A stretch of 6,600 nt of DNA, from the NCBI GenBank assembly GCA_017962865.1, contig JAGCUM010000043.1:1-6600 (forward strand), written 5' to 3'. Within the stretch, counting starts at the first letter, position 1; the number at the start of each line of letters is the position of its first letter. The stretch is from Spirochaetales bacterium. GTDB lineage: Bacteria; Spirochaetota; Spirochaetia; Sphaerochaetales; Sphaerochaetaceae. This document shows, piece after piece, positions 1 through 6,069 of the stretch. The position numbers and the translations under genes are program-made. The notes below the pieces were generated by a model. That model saw only the letters and a list, made by a program, of their open reading frames with translations. It searched no databases and was not told where the DNA came from.

Positions 1-1440
1 GCTGTAGCTGGCATCTGCCGACCAGGTGTAATTGTTCACATCCGAATAAGTGGTCGGGAAGAACTGCTCCGCATTGAGCAAGGCATCCAATGCAAACGAT
101 ATGTTCCTGTTCAGGTAATCTCGCCTGACATAGGGATCGCTGAGCGTAGGCAGCTTGACCGTCAGGTTCAGCTTATTGACCCTATAGGTGAAATTGAAGT
201 CGAACGAATAGCGGAAACGGTTGAGATAGGTATCGAGCTTATCAGCACTGTACCCGACGACACCGATAGCCGAGATCATCATCTTCTTGTCCAAAAGATA
301 ATTCAAGGTATCGATTCCGGCTATTGTTCCTATGTTCTCATAGGTATCGGCAAAGATGGCCATATAGCTGGAAGTGCTCTTTGCCCACTTCTCCAGGTCA
401 CTGAGTTCCTCTCCATCTTCAAGGGCCCTGTAGTAGAATCCGTCACGGATCATTTCGGAATCGTCGCTTGTGCTGAGGAACGAGGTGATGGACTTCGAGA
501 CATCGGAGTTGTCATTGGAATCGTTCTTATCCTCCGAGGAGTTCTTCTTTCCCTTCGTTCCCAGCATGCCCAGCTTCGGGTACTTGCCATAGACCTCGTA
601 AGTGGTTGTCAGGAACATTCCCCTATCGCTTGAAAGACCGATCGCGGGGTTGAAGGAAAGGGTCGTACCCGGATAGAAGAAAATCGGGAAATAGAAGATC
701 GGCACCCTACCCAGCTTGAACACGGCCCTGTCGACGAACAGGTCGTTCTGGGAGAGCGAAAGCTTGTCGGCAGTGATGCTCCAGTAGGGATCCTCGCTGG
801 TAGTGGCAATTGTGCCGTGGCGGAAGAAGATTCCTCCGCTTGAGCCCGAATATGAAATCGAATTGCCCGCAACATAGAACATGATTTCCGTTCCGGATGA
901 ATTCTTTCTTCCGGTCGAGCTCATTCCCTCGAAGACAATCACATCAAGGGAACCCCAGTCAAGGCTGATGACTTCTCCCCTGAAGGTCCTGTTCTGTTCC
1001 TTTGACCCGTCAAGCGAAACCGACCCGGATGCATCCAGAACCTTCTCGTTCAGGTTGATGGCCACGGTATCGGAAATCAGGGTACGCTGTGAGCTGTCGG
1101 ACTCAGTGGTAAACGAAATCCTTACATTACCGGACATTATGATTGTATCGCCGGAAGAATACAGGCTGTCGGCGTTGTCGATCATGATTGAAGTCGCCTT
1201 CTGGGTATCCGGTTTTGAATCTTCTTCAGGCAATTCGTCAAGATCGATGGAGAAATAAGCAAGGAGGTTTTGGACAAGTTCCTCCTCCGTGACATCGGTT
1301 TCAAGCCCGAAAGCCTCGGTCATGGCCAGAAGCTCCTCCTTGGTGGATGACAGAATTGACCTTGCCAAAAGCGGGATTTCCGCAAAGGCACAGGCCAGTA
1401 CTGCAATCAGGAGGGCCAAAATGGCCAGAAAACGCTTCAT
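1..1440 (-). CDS. lptD: LptD/OstA-like outer-membrane assembly protein, N-terminal 480 residues (C-terminus beyond left edge)
   Basis: The frame is open from ATG at 1440 to the left edge with no stop. Residues 1-20 form a signal peptide: MKRF, a hydrophobic core, then a likely cleavage site AFA|E. Residues 32-66 are a charged helical stretch. Residues about 80-240 alternate short polar and hydrophobic strands, with repeated 'G.V.I', 'I.L' and 'D.L.L' patterns as in the LptA/OstA beta-jellyroll. Residues 246-257 (V-P-I-F-Y-F-P-I-F-F-Y-P), followed by F-N-P-A-I-G, match the conserved proline-rich junction between jellyroll and barrel in LptD. Aromatic-rich strands after that look like the start of the barrel. 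In known LptD proteins the barrel inserts LPS into the outer leaflet. Many spirochaetes lack classical LPS, so the cargo here is uncertain. The start lies 18 bases after uvrA and in its frame; the only upstream purine run, GAGAGAG, ends 13 bases from ATG and is a weak ribosome site. Cys17 makes a poor lipobox (VLAC), so lipidation is less likely. The family call is fairly sure; exact orthology is not. Confidence 0.8.
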   Translation of the reverse strand, partial: MKRFLAILALLIAVLACAFAEIPLLARSILSSTKEELLAMTEAFGLETDVTEEELVQNLLAYFSIDLDELPEEDSKPDTQKATSIMIDNADSLYSSGDTIIMSGNVRISFTTESDSSQRTLISDTVAINLNEKVLDASGSVSLDGSKEQNRTFRGEVISLDWGSLDVIVFEGMSSTGRKNSSGTEIMFYVAGNSISYSGSSGGIFFRHGTIATTSEDPYWSITADKLSLSQNDLFVDRAVFKLGRVPIFYFPIFFYPGTTLSFNPAIGLSSDRGMFLTTTYEVYGKYPKLGMLGTKGKKNSSEDKNDSNDNSDVSKSITSFLSTSDDSEMIRDGFYYRALEDGEELSDLEKWAKSTSSYMAIFADTYENIGTIAGIDTLNYLLDKKMMISAIGVVGYSADKLDTYLNRFRYSFDFNFTYRVNKLNLTVKLPTLSDPYVRRDYLNRNISFALDALLNAEQFFPTTYSDVNNYTWSADASYS

Positions 1441-1458
1441 CAGGTTATGGTAACTCTC
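1441..1458 (-). other. 18-base uvrA-lptD spacer
   Basis: This is the whole gap between the uvrA TGA (1459-1461) and the ATG of the LptD-like gene. It holds no terminator or promoter that I can see. Together with the shared strand, this suggests the two genes are co-transcribed. The two reading frames are the same, separated by the TGA and six sense codons. Ribosome-binding potential is poor: the GAGAG part is too far from the ATG for a standard site. Confidence 0.6.
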
Positions 1459-4284
1459 TCAAGTATTCAAAATCTTGCTTAGATAATAACCCGTATACGA
1501 ATCTTTGCAAAGAGAAACTTCCTCAGGTGTGCCCTGGGCAACGATATGCCCTCCTCCGTCACCGCCTTCGGGTCCCAGATCTATGATGTGGTCTGCCAGT
1601 TTTATGACATCCAGGTTATGCTCGATCATGACTACCGTGTTGCCCGCCTCGACCAGTCGGTCTACTACTTCCATCAGTTTCTTGATGTCGGCAAAATGCA
1701 GGCCTGTCGTCGGTTCGTCCAGCACATATAGGGTCTTGCCGGTTCCGATCTTGCTCAGTTCCAAAGACAACTTCACTCTCTGGGCTTCGCCTCCGCTGAG
1801 TGTCAGGGCACTCTGTCCCAGCTTGATATACCCAAGCCCTACGCTCTCCAGGGTCTGGAGCTTTCTCTTGATGGGCGGAACGGCCTGGAAGAACTCCAGA
1901 GCCTCGCTGACAGTCATATCCAGAACATCGGCTATGCTCTTTCCCTTGTAGTGGATAGCCAGCGTCTCCTGGTTGAAGCGTTTGCCGTGACAGACATCGC
2001 AGGTGACATAGACATCGGGAAGGAAGTTCATCTCGATCTTGATGTTGCCGTCACCGTGGCAGTGCTCACACCTTCCGCCCGGTACATTGAAGCTGAAACG
2101 TCCGCCTCTGTAGCCGCGGGCCTTGCTCTCGGGAAGGCTTGCAAAAAGGTCCCTGATATGGCCCCATACCTCGACATAGGTTGCCGGATTTGAGCGCGGT
2201 GTCTTGCCTATCGGGCTCTGGTCAATCTGAATCAGCTTGTCCAGGTATTCTGCGCCTTCGATGGCCTGATAGCCATTGAATCTCTCTTTTTTTCTATTGA
2301 ACCTATCTCTTAAGGCAGGCGTTAGTATCTGATTGAGCAACGTACTCTTACCGCTTCCGGATACTCCTGTAAGTACCACGAGCTTCCCCAGCGGTATGTC
2401 GAAGTCCACGTTGTAGAGGTTGTTCTTCGTTGCCCCTATCACCTTCAGATGCTTGCCGTTTCCGGGCCTTCTGAGGAACGGGACGGGAATCTGTATCTTG
2501 CCGGAAAGGAACTGTCCGGTGATGCTGTCAGGATTCTTTTCGATCTGCTCGGGCGTCCCCTGCGCAATCACATAGCCTCCGTGCTCTCCGGCCCCGGGAC
2601 CCATATCCACGACATAGTCGGCATTCCTGATGGTTGCCTCGTCATGCTCCACGACAAGAACCGTGTTGCCGATGTCACGGAGGTTCTTGAGGGTATCGAT
2701 CAGTCTCTGGTTGTCCCTCTGGTGCAATCCGATGGAAGGTTCGTCAAGGACATAGAGGACTCCGCTCAGGGCAGATCCGATCTGGGTTGCGAGCCTGATT
2801 CTCTGGGCTTCGCCTCCGCTGAGGGTTCCCGCGCTGCGGTTCAGTGTCAGATAACTCAGACCGACGTTCTTGAGGAACGTGAGCCTTGCCTTGATTTCCT
2901 TCATGATCTGGTGTGCAATCTGACTCTCGTTTTCGGTAAGGTTCAGGCTCAGGAAGAAATCATAGCTGTCACGTATGTTCATGGCTGTTGCCTGATTGAT
3001 GTTCTTCCCTCCTACGAAGACCGAAAGAGCCTCAGGCCTCAGCTTCTCACCGTGACAGACGGGACACTCCACCTCCGTCTGGAAGGAATTGATCCAGGTT
3101 CTGATTGCAACGCTCTCGGTCTCTGCATAACGGCGCTTGAGATCGTTGATGACTCCGTGCCAGCGTCTGTTGATGCTCACGGATCCCATCTTATCCTCGT
3201 AGTCCATCTTGAACTTGGTAGCAGAGCCGTAGAGAACTGCATGCATTTGCTCTTCAGTAAGCTTGTTGAAAGGAGTCTTGATCGTAAAACCGTGGCTCTT
3301 GGCAAAAGCCTCGAAACCCGCTCTGCCCCATCCTGCATTTGGGTTCAGCGATGCAATTGCACCTTCATCAAAACTCTTTGTTTTATCTGGAATTAACTTA
3401 TCTTCATCATACTCTGTCTTGAAGCCTAGGCCATTGCATTCGGGACATGCTCCGAAAGGATTGTTGAAGGAGAAAAGCCTGGGCTGGATCTCTCCGATGG
3501 AGATTCCGCAATGCGGGCAGCTGTTCTGCTCGGAATAGATTTCTGAGCTTTCGGACTTGTCCTCGGCGATATAGGTGACCTCTACAAGGCCTCCGGTCAT
3601 ATCTGTAGACTTTTCGATGGAATCTGCAAGTCTCAGGCGGCTGGATTTCTCCAGAATCAGACGGTCGACTACTATGCTGATGGTGTGTTTGACCTGCTTG
3701 TCCAGAGAAAAACTCTCATCCAGCATGTGCATCTCGCCGTCGATGCGTACCCTCTGGTATCCTGCCTTCTTTGCATCCTCGAGGACCTTCTTGTACTCGC
3801 CCTTGCGACCCAGGGCAACGGGTGCCAGGACCATAATCCTAGACCCCTCCTCCCCTCGGCGGTAGATGGCATCGATAATCTGGTCGACCGACATGCGGCT
3901 GATGGTCCTTCCGCACTGCGGACAGTGAACGATACCGATCCTTGCCCATAGAAGCCTGTAGTAGTCATATACTTCGGTTACTGTTCCGACCGTGGAACGC
4001 GGGTTGTTTCCCGTTGTCTTCTGCTCAATGGCGATAGCAGGTGAAAGACCCTCGATAAGCTCGACCTCCGGCTTGTCCAGGCGGCCCAGGAACATACGGG
4101 CATAGGAGCTCAGAGACTCGACATATCTTCTTTGTCCTTCAGCAAATATAGTATCGAATGCAAGCGAGCTCTTTCCGCTTCCGGAGAGTCCGGAAATAAC
4201 TATGAGGCTGTTCTTGTCCAGATCAAGGTCTATGTGCTTTAGGTTGTGCTCGCTGGCACCCCTGATTATCAGTTTGTCTTTCAT
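1459..4284 (-). CDS. uvrA: UvrABC excinuclease subunit A (DNA damage recognition ATPase)
   Basis: UvrA dimerises, loads UvrB at bulky DNA lesions in the cytoplasm and so starts nucleotide excision repair. The 941 residues equal the usual family length (about 940). The first ATPase half has Walker A GLSGSGKS (32-39), signature LSGGEAQR (488-495) and Walker B with LDEPSIGL (513-520). The second half has Walker A GVSGSGKS (640-647), signature LSGGEAQR (829-836) and LDEPTTGLH (855-863). Zinc modules are intact: C256/C259 with C280/C283, and C739/C742 with C762/C765. Further CxxC pairs lie at 121-124 and 407-410. The segment C256-C283, with its RLFSFNNP core, is typical of UvrA. The ATG overlaps the ispG stop as ATGA, and GGAG sits 8 bases upstream, so this start is well supported and coupled translation is likely. 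No key residue is missing. I see no LexA-type operator upstream, since the upstream DNA is ispG coding sequence. Confidence 0.99.
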   Translation of the reverse strand: MKDKLIIRGASEHNLKHIDLDLDKNSLIVISGLSGSGKSSLAFDTIFAEGQRRYVESLSSYARMFLGRLDKPEVELIEGLSPAIAIEQKTTGNNPRSTVGTVTEVYDYYRLLWARIGIVHCPQCGRTISRMSVDQIIDAIYRRGEEGSRIMVLAPVALGRKGEYKKVLEDAKKAGYQRVRIDGEMHMLDESFSLDKQVKHTISIVVDRLILEKSSRLRLADSIEKSTDMTGGLVEVTYIAEDKSESSEIYSEQNSCPHCGISIGEIQPRLFSFNNPFGACPECNGLGFKTEYDEDKLIPDKTKSFDEGAIASLNPNAGWGRAGFEAFAKSHGFTIKTPFNKLTEEQMHAVLYGSATKFKMDYEDKMGSVSINRRWHGVINDLKRRYAETESVAIRTWINSFQTEVECPVCHGEKLRPEALSVFVGGKNINQATAMNIRDSYDFFLSLNLTENESQIAHQIMKEIKARLTFLKNVGLSYLTLNRSAGTLSGGEAQRIRLATQIGSALSGVLYVLDEPSIGLHQRDNQRLIDTLKNLRDIGNTVLVVEHDEATIRNADYVVDMGPGAGEHGGYVIAQGTPEQIEKNPDSITGQFLSGKIQIPVPFLRRPGNGKHLKVIGATKNNLYNVDFDIPLGKLVVLTGVSGSGKSTLLNQILTPALRDRFNRKKERFNGYQAIEGAEYLDKLIQIDQSPIGKTPRSNPATYVEVWGHIRDLFASLPESKARGYRGGRFSFNVPGGRCEHCHGDGNIKIEMNFLPDVYVTCDVCHGKRFNQETLAIHYKGKSIADVLDMTVSEALEFFQAVPPIKRKLQTLESVGLGYIKLGQSALTLSGGEAQRVKLSLELSKIGTGKTLYVLDEPTTGLHFADIKKLMEVVDRLVEAGNTVVMIEHNLDVIKLADHIIDLGPEGGDGGGHIVAQGTPEEVSLCKDSYTGYYLSKILNT
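1777..1800 (-). repeat. 24-base exact repeat, copy in the second UvrA ABC signature
   Basis: These 24 bases are identical to 2800-2823 and encode exactly the eight residues LSGGEAQR (829-836). The flanking bases differ at once on both sides. The repeat reflects the internal duplication of the two ATPase halves of UvrA, but all synonymous positions also agree. Confidence 0.85.
2800..2823 (-). repeat. 24-base exact repeat, copy in the first UvrA ABC signature
   Basis: This is the partner of 1777-1800, about 1.0 kb away in the same direct orientation. It encodes LSGGEAQR at residues 488-495 with the same eight codons. It is coding sequence and not a mobile or regulatory repeat. Confidence 0.85.
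4281..4284 (-). promoter_or_regulatory. ATGA stop/start overlap coupling ispG to uvrA
   Basis: On the minus strand the uvrA ATG (4284-4282) and the ispG TGA (4283-4281) share bases. This arrangement commonly lets terminating ribosomes restart on the next gene. Coupling here is inferred from the layout. Confidence 0.8.
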
Positions 4285-5318
4285 ATCTCGTACTCCGAGA
4301 CTGCCTTAAGAAGTTCTTCTTTCGCATCCTTGGCTTCAATCTGCTTCAGGACTTCGCCCTTTCTGTAGAGGTAGACCTTATTGCCGATTCCGGTGACAGC
4401 AAGGTCCGCGCCCTTGGCCTCGCCGGGACCGTTTACCTGACAGCCCATTATGGCAACGCAGATGTCCTTTCCGGTGGCAAGAAGCTCATGCTCCACTTCC
4501 TTCAGAAAACCCTGACTGTTGAAACTGCAGCGTCCGCACATGGGACAGGAGACGATCTTCATGCCGCCCTTGCGAAGGCCCAGTGTTCTGAGAAGCTCCG
4601 CTCCGGCCTGTACCTCATCCTCGATGCTCCCTGTGATTGAATAGCGGATGGTTGCGCCTATTCCCTGCTCCAGGAGTCTTCCGAGAGTCCATGTCGATTT
4701 GACGCAGGACGACACTACCCCACCTGCCTCGGTTACACCCAGATGCATGGGATAGTCGCTTTTTGAGGAGAACAGCCTTGCAGCCTCATAGCTGAGGTTG
4801 CTGTCGGAGGCTTTCAGCGAAACGACGGTATTGTAGAAACCGAGGTTCTCGAACCAGGAAATATACTCGAGAGCAGTATCGACCATGAGATCGACTTTAC
4901 TCTTTCCTTCATCATTTCTGGGCAAAGAGCCGCTGTTGAGTCCTATGCGGATGGCAACACCCTTGTCCAGGGCCTTGCGCACGACCTCCTCGGTCTTCCA
5001 CCTCTCACCGATGTTTCCGGGATTGATTCTGATCTTGGCAACACCGCAGTCCATGGCATCCATGGCATTGCGCCAGTCGAAGTGAATGTCCGCCACGACA
5101 GGCATCGGACAGAGTCTTACGACATTGCACAGAGCATCGTGCTCTCTGATGTCAGGATAGGAGAAACGGATGATATCGCAGCCCATGGCCTTGAGAACGG
5201 CCATGCGGGATTCGAATCGATCCTCAAGCTTGGAAAGAGGAATATCGTACATTGTCTGGACACTGACAGGTGAGGTTCCACCGATTTTCAGATCCCCGAC
5301 TTGAACTGTTCTGGTCAT
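4281..5318 (-). CDS. ispG: 4-hydroxy-3-methylbut-2-enyl diphosphate synthase (IspG/GcpE)
   Basis: IspG is the [4Fe-4S] enzyme of the MEP isoprenoid pathway. It reductively opens 2-C-methyl-D-erythritol 2,4-cyclodiphosphate to HMBPP, using electrons from flavodoxin or ferredoxin. The 345 residues fit the short bacterial two-domain form (TIM barrel plus cluster domain). Barrel landmarks are VADIHFDWR (75-83), RINPGNIGE (97-105), IRIGLNSGSL (123-132), SLKASD (167-172) and LGVTEAGG (193-200). Cluster ligands are C258 and C261 (S-C-P-M-C-G-R), C293 in G-C-Q-V-N-G-P-G-E, and probably E300. Odd points are an additional cysteine, C264, which makes CxxCxxC, and a divergent N-terminal strand (VQTMYDIP where E. 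coli has VQSMTNT). The ATG at 5318 places the usual R-x-V-x-V-G start correctly. No clear Shine-Dalgarno lies before it, only AT-rich DNA. The stop overlaps the uvrA start by four bases. Confidence 0.97.
   Translation of the reverse strand: MTRTVQVGDLKIGGTSPVSVQTMYDIPLSKLEDRFESRMAVLKAMGCDIIRFSYPDIREHDALCNVVRLCPMPVVADIHFDWRNAMDAMDCGVAKIRINPGNIGERWKTEEVVRKALDKGVAIRIGLNSGSLPRNDEGKSKVDLMVDTALEYISWFENLGFYNTVVSLKASDSNLSYEAARLFSSKSDYPMHLGVTEAGGVVSSCVKSTWTLGRLLEQGIGATIRYSITGSIEDEVQAGAELLRTLGLRKGGMKIVSCPMCGRCSFNSQGFLKEVEHELLATGKDICVAIMGCQVNGPGEAKGADLAVTGIGNKVYLYRKGEVLKQIEAKDAKEELLKAVSEYEI
4293..4296 (-). promoter_or_regulatory. Ribosome-binding site of uvrA (GGAG)
   Basis: GGAG lies inside the last codons of ispG, 8 bases before the uvrA ATG. 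It supports the overlapping ATG as the true uvrA start. Confidence 0.65.
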
Positions 5319-5379
5319 ATTGAGACGATAACATCATTTAAATAATAATGCAATGGATTTACTTATTGTTTTTTAAGTA
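5319..5379 (-). promoter_or_regulatory. AT-rich ktrA-ispG spacer, possible promoter for ispG-uvrA-lptD
   Basis: About 13 of the 61 bases are G or C (near 21%), against roughly half in the flanking genes. Reading on the minus strand, TATTAT (5342-5347) matches a -10 box at five of six positions and lies about 23 bases before the ispG ATG. No convincing -35 stands 16-18 bases upstream of it. A TTGCAT (5348-5353) is present but pairs only with a poor -10 (TATCGT). No GGAGG-like site precedes ispG. A promoter is plausible from the composition and the break in gene function, but it is not shown. Confidence 0.35.
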
Positions 5380-6057
5380 TTAATCCATGCCCTTTGCGTT
5401 GACTTCCCTGAACTTCTCAAGAGACTGGTTGCTTCCTGCAAGGACAACTCTGGCTGTCTTGGGAATGACTGTGTCGGGAAGAATCATGGCATTTGCCTTT
5501 CCATCGGAAATAAGGGCAATGACGTTGACGCTGTATTTCTTTCGCCAGTTGAGATCCAGAATTGTTCTTCCGGCAAAATCAGGATTGAGATCCAGACTGA
5601 TGATGGAAAACTCTTCCGATATAGGAAGCATATCCAGGTTGGCCTTACTCATCAGGCTCATTGCCAAGCGCTCACCTGCATCGAACTCAGGGAAGATGAC
5701 CTCTGCCCCGAGCTTCTCGAGGATCTTTCCGTGAGCCTTGCTTCCGGCCTTGCTTATGACACGGGGCACACCGATTTCTATACAGGCAAGAGTAGCCAGG
5801 ATACTTGATTCGATATGCTCGCCTATTCCGATTATGACCGTCGAACAGTTGCCTATTCCGGCATCCTCAAGGGCTTCCTTGGACAGCCCCTCTATCTGAT
5901 AGACTGAAGACACGAATGGGCTGAGCTCCTTGAGCTTTCCCTGATCCACATCTATGGCAATTACGCTTTTTCCTGCTGCAGCCAGAGTACGGGCCACTGC
6001 ACTTCCGAAATAACCGACGCCTATTACGCCGTAGTTGTCAGAACTCATTCTTGCCAT
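5380..6057 (-). CDS. ktrA: KtrA-type RCK regulatory subunit of potassium uptake system
   Basis: This is a cytosolic subunit that, in the Ktr family, forms an octameric ring on the KtrB membrane dimer and gates K+ uptake on binding ATP/ADP or NAD(H). The 225 residues match the single-RCK KtrA form, not the double TrkA of about 460. The RCK_N Rossmann fold spans about residues 8-130: GVGYFG (13-18) is the dinucleotide loop, D36 ends the second strand for ribose binding, and the FPEFDAGERLA segment (122-132) carries the acidic residue E124 seen at this place in KtrA proteins. RCK_C spans about 145-218. A perfect AGGAGG five bases before the ATG at 6057 selects this start over the internal ATG at codon 4. 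The gene lies 12 bases after ktrB, its expected partner, so the two are surely co-transcribed. The symbol trkA is an alternative name. Confidence 0.93.
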   Translation of the reverse strand: MARMSSDNYGVIGVGYFGSAVARTLAAAGKSVIAIDVDQGKLKELSPFVSSVYQIEGLSKEALEDAGIGNCSTVIIGIGEHIESSILATLACIEIGVPRVISKAGSKAHGKILEKLGAEVIFPEFDAGERLAMSLMSKANLDMLPISEEFSIISLDLNPDFAGRTILDLNWRKKYSVNVIALISDGKANAMILPDTVIPKTARVVLAGSNQSLEKFREVNAKGMD

Positions 6058-6062
6058 AATTA

Positions 6063-6068
6063 CCTCCT
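6063..6068 (-). promoter_or_regulatory. Ribosome-binding site of ktrA (AGGAGG)
   Basis: A full AGGAGG(T) consensus sits in the 12-base gap between the ktrB stop and the ktrA start, with a five-base spacer to ATG. It is the strongest Shine-Dalgarno in the window and decides the ktrA start. Confidence 0.9.
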
Positions 6069-6069
6069 A

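Noticed and set aside
609..875. Minus-strand open frame of 88 codons inside the LptD-like gene
   Set aside because: It is out of frame with the continuous 480-codon reading frame, which has signal peptide and family motifs. Its Ser/Arg/Pro-rich translation looks like a frame-shadow.
1390..1440. Lipoprotein signal with Cys17 in the LptD-like protein
   Set aside because: The lipobox would be V-L-A-C with leucine at -2, which is unusual, and the A-F-A|E site three residues later fits ordinary signal peptidase cleavage better. Spirochaete lipoboxes can be relaxed, so it is not fully excluded.
1438..1461. UvrA-LptD fusion by TGA readthrough, since both genes share a frame
   Set aside because: UvrA ends at its normal length and the LptD-like protein starts with a proper signal peptide. 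A one-in-three chance of a shared frame explains it.
2449..3396. Long plus-strand open frame (315 codons) opposite uvrA
   Set aside because: It lies wholly antisense to a full-length, fully motif-bearing uvrA. Its translation shows no recognisable domain and I see no ribosome site that would argue for it. Long antisense frames are expected here from the codon bias of uvrA.
3672..3968. Second minus-strand frame of 98 codons within uvrA
   Set aside because: It overlaps conserved UvrA coding sequence in another frame, and its composition (Arg/Ser/Trp-rich) is not protein-like.
5360..5379. Inverted repeat TACTTA / TAAGTA right after the ktrA stop, as a terminator or operator
   Set aside because: The stem is only six pairs with one G-C pair, the loop is eight bases, and no T-run follows on the minus strand. 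In DNA this AT-rich such a short palindrome is expected by chance.
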